From Sphingomonas sp. Leaf22 (GTDB lineage: Bacteria; Pseudomonadota; Alphaproteobacteria; Sphingomonadales; Sphingomonadaceae), in assembly GCF_001421715.1 (NCBI RefSeq), contig NZ_LMKP01000041.1, forward strand, positions 184,688-248,687: a stretch of 64,000 nt of DNA, written 5' to 3'. This document shows, in pieces, positions 53,879 through 63,063 of this stretch. Each line of letters opens with the position of its first letter. Position 1 is the stretch's first letter. Both the position numbers and the translations under genes were made by a program. Below the pieces are notes generated by a model, which did no database searches, was not told the origin of the DNA, and was given only the letters and a program-made list of their open reading frames with translations.

Positions 53879-54295
53879 ATGCTGGACGCGATCACGAACC
53901 GTTCCTTGGCGACCGATCCGTTGCGGACGACCGCCCCGCCGGCCGTTGGCGCAGGGTTTGCCGCTGCGTTCCGCTCGGTAGTGGCAGGGCATGGCGAACC
54001 GGCCGCTGGTCGGACCAGCGAGCCCGAGCGCAAGACCGCGACCGAAGACGCGGATCGCACACGGCTGGACGAGGCGGTCGCGGCGTTCAAAAAGGAATTG
54101 TCGCTGACCCCGGCGCAACGGGTTCGGCGGGACGTCCTGAAATCGATGAACGTGACCGAAGCGGCGATCGAGGCGCTGCCGCCCAAGGAACGGGTCGAGA
54201 TCGAACAGAAGGTTGCGATGGAAGTCGCTCGCCGGATGAAGATCATGCAGGGTGGTTCGGCGACCCCTGCCACGATGGCGTCGCTGCTCGGCTGA
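53879..54295 (+). CDS. Conserved protein of unknown function
   Basis: This 138-aa soluble protein has a disordered Ala/Arg/Glu-rich first half (to about residue 70) and a helical C-terminal domain (RLDEAVAAFKKELSLTPAQR, RRDVLKSMNVTEAAIEALPP, VEIEQKVAMEVARRMKIMQ). I do not recognise the family. GAGGGAG precedes the ATG at 53879 by 8 nt. It stands alone between the phosphatase and MFS genes. Confidence 0.72.
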   Translation: MLDAITNRSLATDPLRTTAPPAVGAGFAAAFRSVVAGHGEPAAGRTSEPERKTATEDADRTRLDEAVAAFKKELSLTPAQRVRRDVLKSMNVTEAAIEALPPKERVEIEQKVAMEVARRMKIMQGGSATPATMASLLG

Positions 54296-54373
54296 GCCAA
54301 CGAACGGTTGATCCCCCGACCGTTCCTCCCATATGACCGCTTCGAATGCTGCATCGCAGCAAGGAGCGTGACC

Positions 54374-55555
54374 GTGACCCCGACCCGTAACCCAGCCCTC
54401 GTTCATCTCGCGCTCGCGCTCGGCGGTTTCGCGATCGGGACGACCGAGTTCGCGACGATGAGCCTCGTGCCGTTCTTCGCGCCGGGACTTGGCATCGACG
54501 AACCGACGGCAGGGCACGTCATCAGCGCCTATGCGCTGGGGGTGGTGGTCGGCGCGCCGTTGCTGGCGGTGCTGACCGCGCGGATGGCACGGCGGACGGT
54601 GCTGATCGCCTTGATGGCGTGTTTCGGGGTCGCCAATGCGGCGAGCGCGCTCGCCCCTACCTATGAAGCGATGTTGGTTGCGCGGTTTTTCAGCGGGTTG
54701 CCGCATGGGGCCTATTTCGGGATCGCGGCGCTGGTCGCGGCCTCGCTGGTGCCGGCGGAGAAGCGGACGCAGGCGATCGGGCGGGTCATGCTCGGGCTGA
54801 CGACCGCGACGATCGTCGGGGTGCCGCTGGCCAATGCGCTGGGACAGGCGATCGGGTGGCGCTGGGGCTTCGGGGTCGTGGCGGTGCTGGCCGCGGCGAC
54901 GATGGCGATGGTCGCGTGGGTCGCGCCGCGCGATCGACCCGACCGGTCGGCCAGCCCGCTTGCCGAACTGAATGTCCTGCGATCGGGCCAGTTGTGGCTG
55001 ACGCTCGGCATCGGTGCGATCGGGTTCGGCGGCATGTTCGCGGTCTATACCTATCTCGCCTCGACGCTGATCGAAGTGACCGGCGCGGGACCGGCGATGG
55101 TGCCGGTGGTGCTGGCCGTGTTCGGCATCGGCATGACCGTCGGCAATCTGGTCGTGCCGCGGTTCGCCGACCGGGCATTGATGCCGACCGCCGGCGCACT
55201 GCTGCTATGGAGTGCGGCGACGCTGGCGCTCTATCCGCTGGCGGCGGGGCAGTTGTGGTCGATGCTGGCGATCGTGTTCCTGATCGGTATCGGCGGCGCG
55301 CTCGGCACCGTGCTCCAGACGCGGTTGATGGACATTGCCGAACATGGTCAGAGCCTCGCCGCATCACTCAACCATTCGGCGTTCAATACCGCCAATGCGA
55401 TCGGGCCATGGGCCGGCGGGCTGGCGATCACGGCGGGCTATGGCTGGACCTCGACCGGGTTGGTCGGCGCGGCGCTGGCGCTGGGCGGGTTTGCGATCTG
55501 GGGGTTGGCGGTGATGGCCGGTGCGCCGGTTCGGACGCGGGCGACGGCTGTTTAA
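54374..55555 (+). CDS. MFS transporter (AraJ/CmlA-like drug efflux)
   Basis: This 393-aa protein has twelve predicted membrane helices and the MFS pattern G-x-x-x-D/E-R-x-G-R-R as AVLTARMARRTVLIALM, plus the DHA1-12 style start ALALGGFAIGTTEFATMSLVPFFAPGLGI. It should be a proton-driven exporter of drugs or sugars (AraJ group). GTG at 54374 has AAGGAG 7 nt upstream, while GTG at 54368 is too close. The substrate is unknown. Confidence 0.88.
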   Translation: MTPTRNPALVHLALALGGFAIGTTEFATMSLVPFFAPGLGIDEPTAGHVISAYALGVVVGAPLLAVLTARMARRTVLIALMACFGVANAASALAPTYEAMLVARFFSGLPHGAYFGIAALVAASLVPAEKRTQAIGRVMLGLTTATIVGVPLANALGQAIGWRWGFGVVAVLAAATMAMVAWVAPRDRPDRSASPLAELNVLRSGQLWLTLGIGAIGFGGMFAVYTYLASTLIEVTGAGPAMVPVVLAVFGIGMTVGNLVVPRFADRALMPTAGALLLWSAATLALYPLAAGQLWSMLAIVFLIGIGGALGTVLQTRLMDIAEHGQSLAASLNHSAFNTANAIGPWAGGLAITAGYGWTSTGLVGAALALGGFAIWGLAVMAGAPVRTRATAV

Positions 55556-55740
55556 GAAGAAGGATTGGTTCACGCAGAGGCGCGGAGGCGGGGAGGGGTT
55601 GCGTTCGCTGCTCCGTTACCCGCGACAGCGGCTTCGACGCGCGGCTATCCCGTTGCATGAGGTCTCCCGAACGCGGGACGATCTCAAATAGCGCTACTCC
55701 TTCGCGTCTCCGCGTCTCCGCGCGAACCAATTCTTCTTTG
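55555..55740. repeat. Dispersed inverted repeat, copy E
   Basis: Starts at the MFS stop codon. Arms agaagaaggattggttcacg and the inverse (gcgcgaaccaattcttct) enclose GGCGCGGAGGC tracts and the core GACAGCGGCTTCGACGC and GAGGTCTCCCGAA, the latter being the inverse of copy B's TTCGGGAGACC. Confidence 0.8.
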
Positions 55741-55785
55741 CGCTTTTTCGTGAACCAGTTCTTTTCGAAGGGGAGCGTCTATGGA

Positions 55786-55838
55786 CACCCCCCTCCACCA
55801 TCCTGCGGATGGTCCCCCTCCCCGTGCCGGGGAGGAGC
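55786..55838. repeat. CCTCCCC-type palindromic repeat
   Basis: Third copy of the family at 1961-2098 (CCCCCCTCCACC...GGTCCCCCTCCCC, then GGGGAGGA). It lies just before the stop of the convergent M16 protease gene. Confidence 0.65.
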
Positions 55839-55839
55839 T

Positions 55840-58743
55840 TTATTTTTTCTCCGGCAGGACCTGCATCGACCAGTCCGTTGACGGCACCAGATATTTCGCT
55901 GCCAGCGCCTGCAACTCCTCGGGCGTGGTGCCGCGAATGTCGTTGATGATGCCGGGGATCGCCGCCAGCCGCGCCGGATCAACCGTGCCGCCCTGCGTCT
56001 GGTTCATCCAGAACATGTTGCCGCTCGACATACGGGCGATCAGCTGGATCACCGGCAGCTTGGCGCGGTCGAGTTCGTCGGCGGGCACCGGCGTCCTGAC
56101 CAGATCGGCGGCGAGTTCGCGGGCGAGGTCGAAGAAGAAGCCGGTACGGTCGGGCGGCACCAGGCCGATCGCCATGATCCGCCCGCCGCCGGGCAGGCCG
56201 ACCGGCCAGTTATTGTCGACGTTCGGCGAATAGCTGACCCCCGCCTGACTGCGCAATCGGTCGAGCAGCCGGTCGCGGAACACCGCAGCCAGCACTTCCA
56301 GCTTGCGGCTTTCGGTCAGACCGGCGCTGCCGCCGCCGGTCGGCCAGGCGATCGCCGCCGCCGCCTGATTGGGCTGGCCGCCATGGGTGCGCGTCACCGG
56401 TTGCGCGACGTGCGCGGGAAAGCGGACCGGCGGCGGCGGGGTGGCATCCGCCGGGCGCTTCGCCATCGCGCCGATCGTCGCGGCGACCGCGTCGATCGCC
56501 GCCTGTTGCGGCACGTCGCCGAACACCTGCACCTCGACCGGGCCGGTGGCGAGCAGCGGCTGCCAGAACGCCTTGAAGCTGGCCGAGGTCAGCGCCTCGA
56601 TATCCTTGCGGTCGGGGCTGACCCAGCGCGCGTCGCCGGCGTGCAGCAGTCCTTCGAGATCGCGGCCCATGACGCCATCGGGCGAAGCGCCGAGCGCGTC
56701 GTAGCTGGCCAGCATCACCGCCCGTGCCCGTGCCACCGGCTTGGGGTCCCATGCCGGCGATTGCAGCTTGGCCGCGATCAGCTTCAACTGATCGGTCAGG
56801 TCGGCGGCGGTGGTGGTGCCGGCCAGGATGAACGCGTCGTCGTCGATACCGAACGACAATCCCATCTGCCGCCCGCCGGTCAGCCGGTCGAGTTCTTCCT
56901 GCCCCAGCGCGCCCTTCGGCGTCTGGATACCCGAGGCGACCAGCGCGAGATCGGCGGCGAAGGCCGGGGTGCGGCGATCGGTCGGCAGCGCGTTCAGCCC
57001 CCGGCCGAACCGGACCCGGACATAGACCTTGCCCGTCTCCGATTCATTGGGGAACAGCAACAACGACGATCCATTGGCGAAATCGACGCGCTCGACCGGG
57101 GGATCGGGCAGCGCCATGCTGCGCGTGGTGATCGTGCCGGGCTTGCCGAGGGGGCCAAGCCGGTCGAACCCGATCGCCGCCTGTCCGCCACGCCGCGCGG
57201 CGGTACCGGCGACCTTTTCGGTCAGCGCGGCGGTCAGCTTCGCCTGCGTCGTCGGATCAGGGGTGCGGGTGTTGACCAGCGCGCGGGTCGCCGTGCCCTC
57301 GAACACCTTCTTCGCCGCTGCCTGCACGCGGGCGGGGGTGAAGAACTTCCTGGTCACCGCGCCTTCGAAGATACGCAGCGACGTTTCCGGCCCGGCGACC
57401 GTTTCGCGGATGTCGGTCGCGGCGATCAGATTGTCGGCGAGCAATGCCCCCGCCGTCACCGGCGCGGTGCGGACCTCGTTTTCCATCCCGGCGCGGATTT
57501 CGGCGACCTCGCGGTCGATCTCGGCCTGGGTCGGGGCGGTGCGGATCGCGTCGGCGATCGCCTGCCGAACGTCGCGCAGCGCCGCCGCCCAGTCGTCGCC
57601 CAGCGGCAGGATCGACACCTGCGTGATGTTCGCCGACCGCGATACGTCGTCGAGATTGGCACCGGCGGAGATGAAACTCCCCCCGCTGCGCGCCCGGCTC
57701 TCCAGCCGCCGGTTGAGGATGCGCAGTGCGATCTGGTCGATCATCCGCTCCTGATTGAACAGGATCGTATCGTCGCCAACGGTCCACGGCCGCAGCACCG
57801 CCATTTGCAACAGCGTCGGGATGGTCGGTTCGCTGACCGTCGCCGCGACCGGTTCGTTGGCCTTCGGTGATCCGAATTTCGGTTCGGCGGGGGCCGGACC
57901 GGTGCCGCCCCATGCGGAAAAATGCTTCTTGACCATCGCTTCGAGGATCGCGGGATCGGCGTCGCCGGCGATGACGACGATCGCCCGGTCGGGCCGGTAC
58001 CAGCGGTCGTGGAACGCCTTCACGCTGGCGGCGGTGGCGGATTGCAGCGTTTCGACGTTGCCGATCGGCGAACGGTCGGCGATTGGCTGTCCCGCGAAGA
58101 ACAGTGCGCGGGTCGCGTCGCCCAGCCGCACCTGCGGCCCGGGCTGCTCGCGCTGTTCGGACAGGACGACCGGGCGCTCGGCATCGAGCGCCGCCTGGCT
58201 AAGCGTCGGTTCGGTCATCATCCCCGACAGGATCTTCATGCTTTCATCGAGGCCGGTCGGCGTCGCGGACGGCAGGTCGAGCTTGTAGACGGTCTGGGTA
58301 AAGCTGGTCGACGCGTTGCTGTCCGACCCGAAGGTGACGCCCAGACGCTGCCACACCCGTTTCGATTCGCCGTCGGGGACGTGGACCGAACCGCGGAACG
58401 ACAAATGCTCGATCAGATGGGCGAAGCCGCGTTCGCCGTCGGTTTCCATCAGCGATCCCGCACCGATCGCGACCCGGATCGCCACCTGCCCCGGCGGTAC
58501 GCCGTTCTTGCGCACGGCATATTTCAGGCCGTTGGACAGGACGCCGTACGTCCATGTCCGGTCGGGCGGAATGTCGCTGCCCTTGAACAGCCACGGGGTG
58601 TCGGGTCCCTGCGCCACCGGTTCGAGCGGGGGAAGCTGGCGGACCGGTGTCGGCGATGCGGGAGGGGTCTGCGCCGCAAGCGGCGCGGCGATCAGGGCCA
58701 GGGTCGTGAACGCGCCCGTGGCCAGACGGAACGAAGATACCAT
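55840..58743 (-). CDS. M16 family zinc metallopeptidase (PqqL-like)
   Basis: This 967-aa secreted protease has a signal peptide (FRLATGAFTTLALIAAPLAAQ). The catalytic M16 motif HxxEH is present as HLIEH in RGFAHLIEHLSFRGS, with a second Glu downstream. Two further M16 repeats lack the motif, as expected for the inactive half. Homologues degrade peptides in the periplasm (PqqL/pitrilysin group). The ATG at 58743 (MVSSFRLATG) gives a good signal peptide. An in-frame ATG 16 codons upstream is less likely. Confidence 0.88.
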   Translation of the reverse strand: MVSSFRLATGAFTTLALIAAPLAAQTPPASPTPVRQLPPLEPVAQGPDTPWLFKGSDIPPDRTWTYGVLSNGLKYAVRKNGVPPGQVAIRVAIGAGSLMETDGERGFAHLIEHLSFRGSVHVPDGESKRVWQRLGVTFGSDSNASTSFTQTVYKLDLPSATPTGLDESMKILSGMMTEPTLSQAALDAERPVVLSEQREQPGPQVRLGDATRALFFAGQPIADRSPIGNVETLQSATAASVKAFHDRWYRPDRAIVVIAGDADPAILEAMVKKHFSAWGGTGPAPAEPKFGSPKANEPVAATVSEPTIPTLLQMAVLRPWTVGDDTILFNQERMIDQIALRILNRRLESRARSGGSFISAGANLDDVSRSANITQVSILPLGDDWAAALRDVRQAIADAIRTAPTQAEIDREVAEIRAGMENEVRTAPVTAGALLADNLIAATDIRETVAGPETSLRIFEGAVTRKFFTPARVQAAAKKVFEGTATRALVNTRTPDPTTQAKLTAALTEKVAGTAARRGGQAAIGFDRLGPLGKPGTITTRSMALPDPPVERVDFANGSSLLLFPNESETGKVYVRVRFGRGLNALPTDRRTPAFAADLALVASGIQTPKGALGQEELDRLTGGRQMGLSFGIDDDAFILAGTTTAADLTDQLKLIAAKLQSPAWDPKPVARARAVMLASYDALGASPDGVMGRDLEGLLHAGDARWVSPDRKDIEALTSASFKAFWQPLLATGPVEVQVFGDVPQQAAIDAVAATIGAMAKRPADATPPPPVRFPAHVAQPVTRTHGGQPNQAAAAIAWPTGGGSAGLTESRKLEVLAAVFRDRLLDRLRSQAGVSYSPNVDNNWPVGLPGGGRIMAIGLVPPDRTGFFFDLARELAADLVRTPVPADELDRAKLPVIQLIARMSSGNMFWMNQTQGGTVDPARLAAIPGIINDIRGTTPEELQALAAKYLVPSTDWSMQVLPEKK

Positions 58744-58847
58744 GCGTCGAGGTGTAGCGTCGTTGCAACGCTCCGACCAGTATCGACACACGACGCGAAA
58801 GATAAAGCTGTTCGGGTCGCCCGGTTCAGCTTCGGGTCAGCTTGGCG

Positions 58848-59567
58848 TCAGCGATCCTCGCGCCGGAGATACAAATACGAATCGTCGAACTCGGCCGTCG
58901 CCTTCAGGCCGGGCAGATCGTTGATTGTCACGCGTTTGCCGCGCAGGTCGACCAGCCCGCGTTCGCGCAATTCACGCAGCGTGCGGTTCACGTGCACCGG
59001 GGTCAGCCCGGTACAGTCGGACAGGTCGGCCTGGGTCAGCGGCAAGGCGAAGCCGGTGTCGTCGGCCTGCGCGATCAACATCAGCCGGACATGGAGTTCG
59101 CAGATCAGATGGGCGATGCGCTGGATCGCGTTGCGCCTGCCGAGCGACAATTCCCATTCGCGGTGGATCGCGGCGTCGAGCGCGGTCAGGAACCAGTATA
59201 CCCGCGCCAGATGCGGCTGGGTTTCGGTGATGTCCTTCAGCTTGGCATGGGGGACCAGCACGACGCGGCACGGCGTCAGCGTCATGACATTATGGTCGAG
59301 CTGCTTGAGCGAGAAGCTGTGCAGGTCGAGAAAGTCGCCGGCGACGTGCAGTTCGGTGATCTGCCGCTCGCCACCCGGCAAATCCTTGTACCGGCACATC
59401 AATCCTTCGAGCAGCAGCGTGCTGGAGTGCAGGCGTTCGCCGGCATGGATGCAGGTATGATGCGCCGCCAGCGACCGCACCTCGCCGAGCGAGTCATAGA
59501 TAACCCGCTCTTCTTCCGCCGAGATCGTGTCGCGCGCGCGCAATTTCGCCAAATGCGTCTCGATCAC
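58848..59567 (-). CDS. Crp/Fnr family transcriptional regulator
   Basis: This 239-aa regulator has an N-terminal cyclic-nucleotide-binding-like beta-roll (residues about 20-135), a dimer helix, and a C-terminal winged helix with recognition helix in LPLTQADLSDCTGLTPVHVNRTLRELRERGL. The N-terminal Cys cluster of oxygen-sensing FNR is absent. The recognition residues (VHVNR) differ from canonical FNR (E-SR). Candidate starts are GTG 59567 and GTG 59573. The former is better spaced from AAGGGG. Divergent from nfuA, which it may regulate. Confidence 0.85.
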   Translation of the reverse strand: MIETHLAKLRARDTISAEEERVIYDSLGEVRSLAAHHTCIHAGERLHSSTLLLEGLMCRYKDLPGGERQITELHVAGDFLDLHSFSLKQLDHNVMTLTPCRVVLVPHAKLKDITETQPHLARVYWFLTALDAAIHREWELSLGRRNAIQRIAHLICELHVRLMLIAQADDTGFALPLTQADLSDCTGLTPVHVNRTLRELRERGLVDLRGKRVTINDLPGLKATAEFDDSYLYLRREDR

Positions 59568-59702
59568 CGGCACTGTCCCCTTTTGTCGTTGCCGGGGTCG
59601 TACAGGAGCGTAACAATCGAGGCAACGCGCGGTGGCAACCGTGAACGCAGCGTTTCGCGGTACGCCCTTGATCCCCCGTCCGCCGGTCGCCAAATGGGCG
59701 GC

Positions 59703-60278
59703 ATGTTGATCGAAACGGAATCGACGCCCAATCCGGCGACGCTGAAATTCCTGCCCGGGCAGGTCGTGATGGACGCGGGCACCCGCGATTTCGCCAGTCC
59801 CGAAGAGGCCGAGGCGTCGCCGCTCGCCACGCAGCTGTTCGCGCTGGGCGATGTCGTCGGCGTGTTCTTCGGCCGCGATTTCGTGTCGGTGACCAAGGCA
59901 CCGGGCAGCGAATGGGCCGACCTGAAACCCGACGTGCTGGCGTTGATGCTGGATCACTTCGGCGGGCGGATGCCGTTGTTCAACCCGACGGGCAGCGCAG
60001 GCTTTTCGGTCGCGTCCGACGAGCCTAGCTTCACCGACGATCCCGCCGATGCTGACATCGTCGAACAGATCAAGGAACTGATCGAGACCCGCGTCCGCCC
60101 GGCGGTCGCCAATGACGGCGGCGACATCGTCTATCGCGGGTTCGATCAGGGCAAGGTCTATCTGCAATTGCAGGGGGCCTGTTCGGGCTGCCCGTCCTCC
60201 AGCGCGACGCTGAAGAACGGGATCGAGCAGTTGCTCAAATATTATGTCCCCGAAGTCACGGAGGTTCGTGCAGTCTGA
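59703..60278 (+). CDS. nfuA: NfuA-type Fe-S scaffold/carrier
   Basis: This 191-aa protein has an N-terminal Nfu_N domain (MLIETESTPNPATLKFLPGQ, SPLATQLFALGDVVGVFFGRDFVSVTK) and a C-terminal NifU domain with the cluster-binding CSGCP motif. It carries 4Fe-4S clusters to client proteins, complementing the SUF system here at 41-47 kb. ATG at 59703 is the family start, and an ATG three codons upstream is possible. The nitroreductase start overlaps its stop (TGATG). Confidence 0.93.
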   Translation: MLIETESTPNPATLKFLPGQVVMDAGTRDFASPEEAEASPLATQLFALGDVVGVFFGRDFVSVTKAPGSEWADLKPDVLALMLDHFGGRMPLFNPTGSAGFSVASDEPSFTDDPADADIVEQIKELIETRVRPAVANDGGDIVYRGFDQGKVYLQLQGACSGCPSSSATLKNGIEQLLKYYVPEVTEVRAV

Positions 60279-60868
60279 TGCCAAAGCTAGACGATCAGGC
60301 GCTCGACACGCTGTTCCGCAGTGCGCGCACGTTCAATCATTATACCGACCAGCCGGTGGCCGAAGCCGATCTGGCCGCGATCTGGGACCTGATGAAATGG
60401 GGTCCGACCAGCGCCAACCAGCTACCGGCACGGATCCTGTGGTGCACGTCGACCGAGTCCAAGGAAAAGCTGGCGGCCTGTGCCACCGGTACCAACCCCG
60501 ACAAGATTCGCGCCGCACCGGTGACCGCGATCATCGGCATGGACACCGAATTCCACGAGCACCTGCCCGAGCTGTTCCCACATGCCGACGCCAAGGCGTG
60601 GTTCGACGGCAAAGCCGACCTGCGACAGGCATCGGCGTTCCGCAATTCATCGTTGCAGGGCGCGTATCTGATCCTCGCGGCGCGCGCGCTGGGCCTCGAT
60701 ACCGGACCGATGTCGGGCTTCGATGCCGGCGCGGTCGACAAGGCGTTTTTCGCCGACACGCCGGCGGTCCATGCCAATTTCATCACCACGCTGGGCTATG
60801 GCGACCGCGAGACGCTGTATCCGCGTTCGCCGCGTCCCGATTTCGCCAAGTTCAACCGGGTCGTCTGA
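60278..60868 (+). CDS. Nitroreductase family protein (RutE/HadB-like)
   Basis: This 196-aa FMN-dependent oxidoreductase resembles malonic semialdehyde reductase RutE (MPKLDDQALDTLFRSARTFNHYTDQPV, LMKWGPTSANQLPARILW, YLILAARALGLDTGPMSGFD). No rut genes are nearby, so pyrimidine degradation is not supported and the physiological substrate is open. Coupled to nfuA by a one-base overlap; tsaB starts 7 bp after it. Confidence 0.85.
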   Translation: MPKLDDQALDTLFRSARTFNHYTDQPVAEADLAAIWDLMKWGPTSANQLPARILWCTSTESKEKLAACATGTNPDKIRAAPVTAIIGMDTEFHEHLPELFPHADAKAWFDGKADLRQASAFRNSSLQGAYLILAARALGLDTGPMSGFDAGAVDKAFFADTPAVHANFITTLGYGDRETLYPRSPRPDFAKFNRVV

Positions 60869-60875
60869 CCACCAC

Positions 60876-61493
60876 GTGCGAACGCTCGTCATCGAAACCG
60901 CCACTGCCGCCTGTTCGGTCGCGTTGATCGACGACGGCGTGGTGATCGCCCGCAATCATGTCGTCGTCGGGCGCGGTCATGCCGAGCGGTTGGTGCCGAT
61001 GATCGCCGCCCTGCCCGAACAAGGTCGGGCCGATGCGATCCTCGTCGATTGCGGGCCGGGCAGCTTTACCGGCGTCCGGGTCGGGCTGGCTGCGGCACGC
61101 GGGCTCGGCATCGGCTGGGGCGTGCCGGTGCACGGATATTCGTCGCTGGCGTCGATCGCCGCCGCCGCACTGTCCGTACAGCCGGGCGAGGCGATCGTCG
61201 CGGTGCTCGACGGCGGCCATGGCGAGGTGTTCCAGCAGGGGTTCGACGGGGCGCTCGTCGCCGATGGGCCAGCCGTGTCACGCAACCCCGCCGATGCGGT
61301 CGCGGCGTTGCGGGGACGGCGCGTCGTCGGTCAGGGCCTTGCCCGGCTCCGCACGGCCGACCCCGCCCTGCCCGATTGCGACCGCCTGCCCGACGCCGCC
61401 GACGCGGTCTTGCTGAGCATCGATCAGCGCAGCCTGCCCCCCGCCCCGCTATATGGTCGCGCGCCCGATGCGGTGCCGAGTGCGCGCGCATGA
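60876..61493 (+). CDS. tsaB: tRNA t6A synthesis factor TsaB
   Basis: This 205-aa protein has an ASKHA fold (LVIETATAACSVALIDDG, GPGSFTGVRVGLAAARGLGIG). It is the inactive paralogue and scaffold of TsaD in the TsaBDE complex that forms t6A37 on ANN-decoding tRNAs. The start is GTG at 60876 (VRTLVIETAT). The stop overlaps the rimI start (ATGA), the usual tsaB-rimI order in proteobacteria. Confidence 0.92.
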   Translation: MRTLVIETATAACSVALIDDGVVIARNHVVVGRGHAERLVPMIAALPEQGRADAILVDCGPGSFTGVRVGLAAARGLGIGWGVPVHGYSSLASIAAAALSVQPGEAIVAVLDGGHGEVFQQGFDGALVADGPAVSRNPADAVAALRGRRVVGQGLARLRTADPALPDCDRLPDAADAVLLSIDQRSLPPAPLYGRAPDAVPSARA

Positions 61494-62002
61494 GCGACGT
61501 CCGTAGCGACATCGCGCTGGCGACCGGAACCGCCGCCGATATCAACTCGGTCGACCGGGTGATGCGGGCGGCATTCGATCCGCGTTTCGGGGAGGCATGG
61601 ACCCCGTCGCAATGCCTCGGCATGTTGTCGCTGCCGGGCGTCTGGCTCACCTTGGCGAGGGAGACGGGGCCGGTGATCGGCTTCGCACTGACCCGCGCGG
61701 TCGCCGACGATGCCGAACTGCTGCTGCTGGCGGTACAGCCAGAGGAGCGCGGACGCGGCATCGGGCGGGCGCTGCTGCAACGTGCGATGGCCGATGCGCA
61801 GGTGCGGGGTGCCGCGCGTCTGTGCCTCGAAATGCGGGCGGGCAATGACGCGACCCGGCTCTACACCAATGCCGGGTTCGTCAAATGCGGGGAGCGTCGC
61901 AACTATTATTCCGGGCGTAGCGGCGAGCGTTTCGATGCCCATACCTATGTCCGGTCGTTTCCCGCGCCCGTTCCGGCAGCGACGCCGATACGGGTCGAAT
62001 GA
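61490..62002 (+). CDS. rimI: Ribosomal protein S18 alanine N-acetyltransferase-like (RimI)
   Basis: This 170-aa GNAT protein has the acetyl-CoA motif VQPEERGRGIGRALLQRAM and the C-terminal GAARLCLEMRAGNDATRLYTNAGFVKCGERRNYY that is characteristic of RimI (NAxxLYxxxGFxxxGxRxxYY). It would acetylate the N-terminus of ribosomal protein S18. ATG at 61490 overlaps tsaB, which supports the assignment. Confidence 0.9.
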   Translation: MSDVRSDIALATGTAADINSVDRVMRAAFDPRFGEAWTPSQCLGMLSLPGVWLTLARETGPVIGFALTRAVADDAELLLLAVQPEERGRGIGRALLQRAMADAQVRGAARLCLEMRAGNDATRLYTNAGFVKCGERRNYYSGRSGERFDAHTYVRSFPAPVPAATPIRVE

Positions 62003-62105
62003 CGTCGGCGATATTCTAAAAAAGCCGGGAATATTGTTGCACCGCCCCCATTCTGGTCCGATAGCAACGGCGGCCGCCGGTGCGGTCGTGTAACGAGGGA
62101 AGAGC

Positions 62106-62519
62106 ATGACCATTCTTGCGGAGCGCGACGACACGCTCATTGCCCTGACGGCGGATATCGTGGCCGCCCATGTCGGGAATAATCATGTCGAGGTCGGTGA
62201 TATCGCCGTCCTGATCCGCAGCGTACATGACGCGTTGAACGATCTGGGCACGCCGGCCGAACCCGCCGCCCCGCCCGCCGAACCGGCAGTGCCGGTGCGG
62301 TCGTCGGTGAAGCCCGACTATATCGTCTGTCTCGAGGATGGGCGGAAGCTCAAGATGCTCAAGCGTCACCTGATGACGCATTACAATCTGACGCCCGAAC
62401 AGTATCGCGCCAAGTGGAACCTGCCTGCCGACTATCCGATGGTCGCCCCCAATTATGCCGAACAGCGCCGGACGCTGGCCAAGAAGATCGGTCTGGGCAC
62501 CCAGCGCCGCGTCCGTTGA
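62106..62519 (+). CDS. mucR: MucR/Ros family transcriptional regulator
   Basis: This 137-aa protein has an N-terminal oligomerisation region, a Pro/Ala-rich linker (GTPAEPAAPPAEPAVPV) and the MucR zinc-finger-like domain (PDYIVCLEDGRKLKMLKRHL, THYNLTPEQYRAKWNLP). Cys75, His88 and His92 are present, while the first Cys of the canonical Ros finger is replaced, as in several MucR proteins. MucR is a global, H-NS-like regulator of exopolysaccharide, motility and cell-cycle genes in alphaproteobacteria. Followed by an inverted repeat at 62524-62563. Confidence 0.92.
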   Translation: MTILAERDDTLIALTADIVAAHVGNNHVEVGDIAVLIRSVHDALNDLGTPAEPAAPPAEPAVPVRSSVKPDYIVCLEDGRKLKMLKRHLMTHYNLTPEQYRAKWNLPADYPMVAPNYAEQRRTLAKKIGLGTQRRVR

Positions 62520-62523
62520 CGGT

Positions 62524-62563
62524 GCGGGTGCCGGCGTCGGTTCGCGCCGATGGCGGCACCCGC
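62524..62563 (+). terminator. Hairpin after mucR
   Basis: Arms GCGGGTGCCG (62524-62533) and CGGCACCCGC (62554-62563), 20-nt loop, 5 nt after the mucR stop. Likely terminator. Confidence 0.5.
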
Positions 62564-62636
62564 GCCACTTAGCGGCTTTCGCTCGACGGCAGGGCGCGTT
62601 AGTGTCGGGCCATATCCTCAAGACGTACAGGACCGC

Positions 62637-63059
62637 ATGCCCCGCAAGATCGACCTCGAAGCACTTTGCCACCAAAAAGGGCTGCGCATCACCGAACAAC
62701 GCCGCGTGATCGCGCGCGTCCTGTCCGAAGCCGATGACCATCCCGATGTCGAAAAAGTGTATGAGCGCGCATCGGCGATCGATCCGGGTATCTCGATCGC
62801 CACGGTCTATCGCACGGTCCGCCTGTTCGAAGAGGCCGGCATTCTCGATCGGCATGATTTCGGCGACGGGCGCGCGCGCTATGAACCCGCCCCAGAGGCG
62901 CATCACGATCATCTGATCGACGTCGAAAGCGGCCGGGTGATCGAGTTCGTCGATCCCGAACTGGAATTGTTGCAGAAGCAGATCGCCGAACGGCTCGGCT
63001 TCCGCCTCGTCGATCACCGTATGGAACTCTACGGCGTCAGCCTCGAACGCAAGGGCTGA
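62637..63059 (+). CDS. fur: Ferric uptake regulator (Fur family)
   Basis: This 140-aa protein has an N-terminal winged helix (GLRITEQRRVIARVLSEADDHPDVEKVYERA, SIATVYRTVRLFEEAGI) and the metal-binding dimerisation domain (EAHHDHLIDVESGRVIEF). The HHDH site is kept but the structural-zinc CxxC normally after HHDHL is replaced by D-V-E-S. Fur/Mur-type alphaproteobacterial proteins share this loss. It might respond to iron or manganese and is a candidate regulator of the TonB receptor and SUF operon. ATG at 62637. plsC follows 4 bp later. Confidence 0.92.
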   Translation: MPRKIDLEALCHQKGLRITEQRRVIARVLSEADDHPDVEKVYERASAIDPGISIATVYRTVRLFEEAGILDRHDFGDGRARYEPAPEAHHDHLIDVESGRVIEFVDPELELLQKQIAERLGFRLVDHRMELYGVSLERKG

Positions 63060-63063
63060 TCCC

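Noticed and set aside
58842..59702. Plus-strand frame extending nfuA 287 codons upstream
   Set aside because: It is antisense to the Crp/Fnr gene. The Nfu_N domain starts exactly at 59703.
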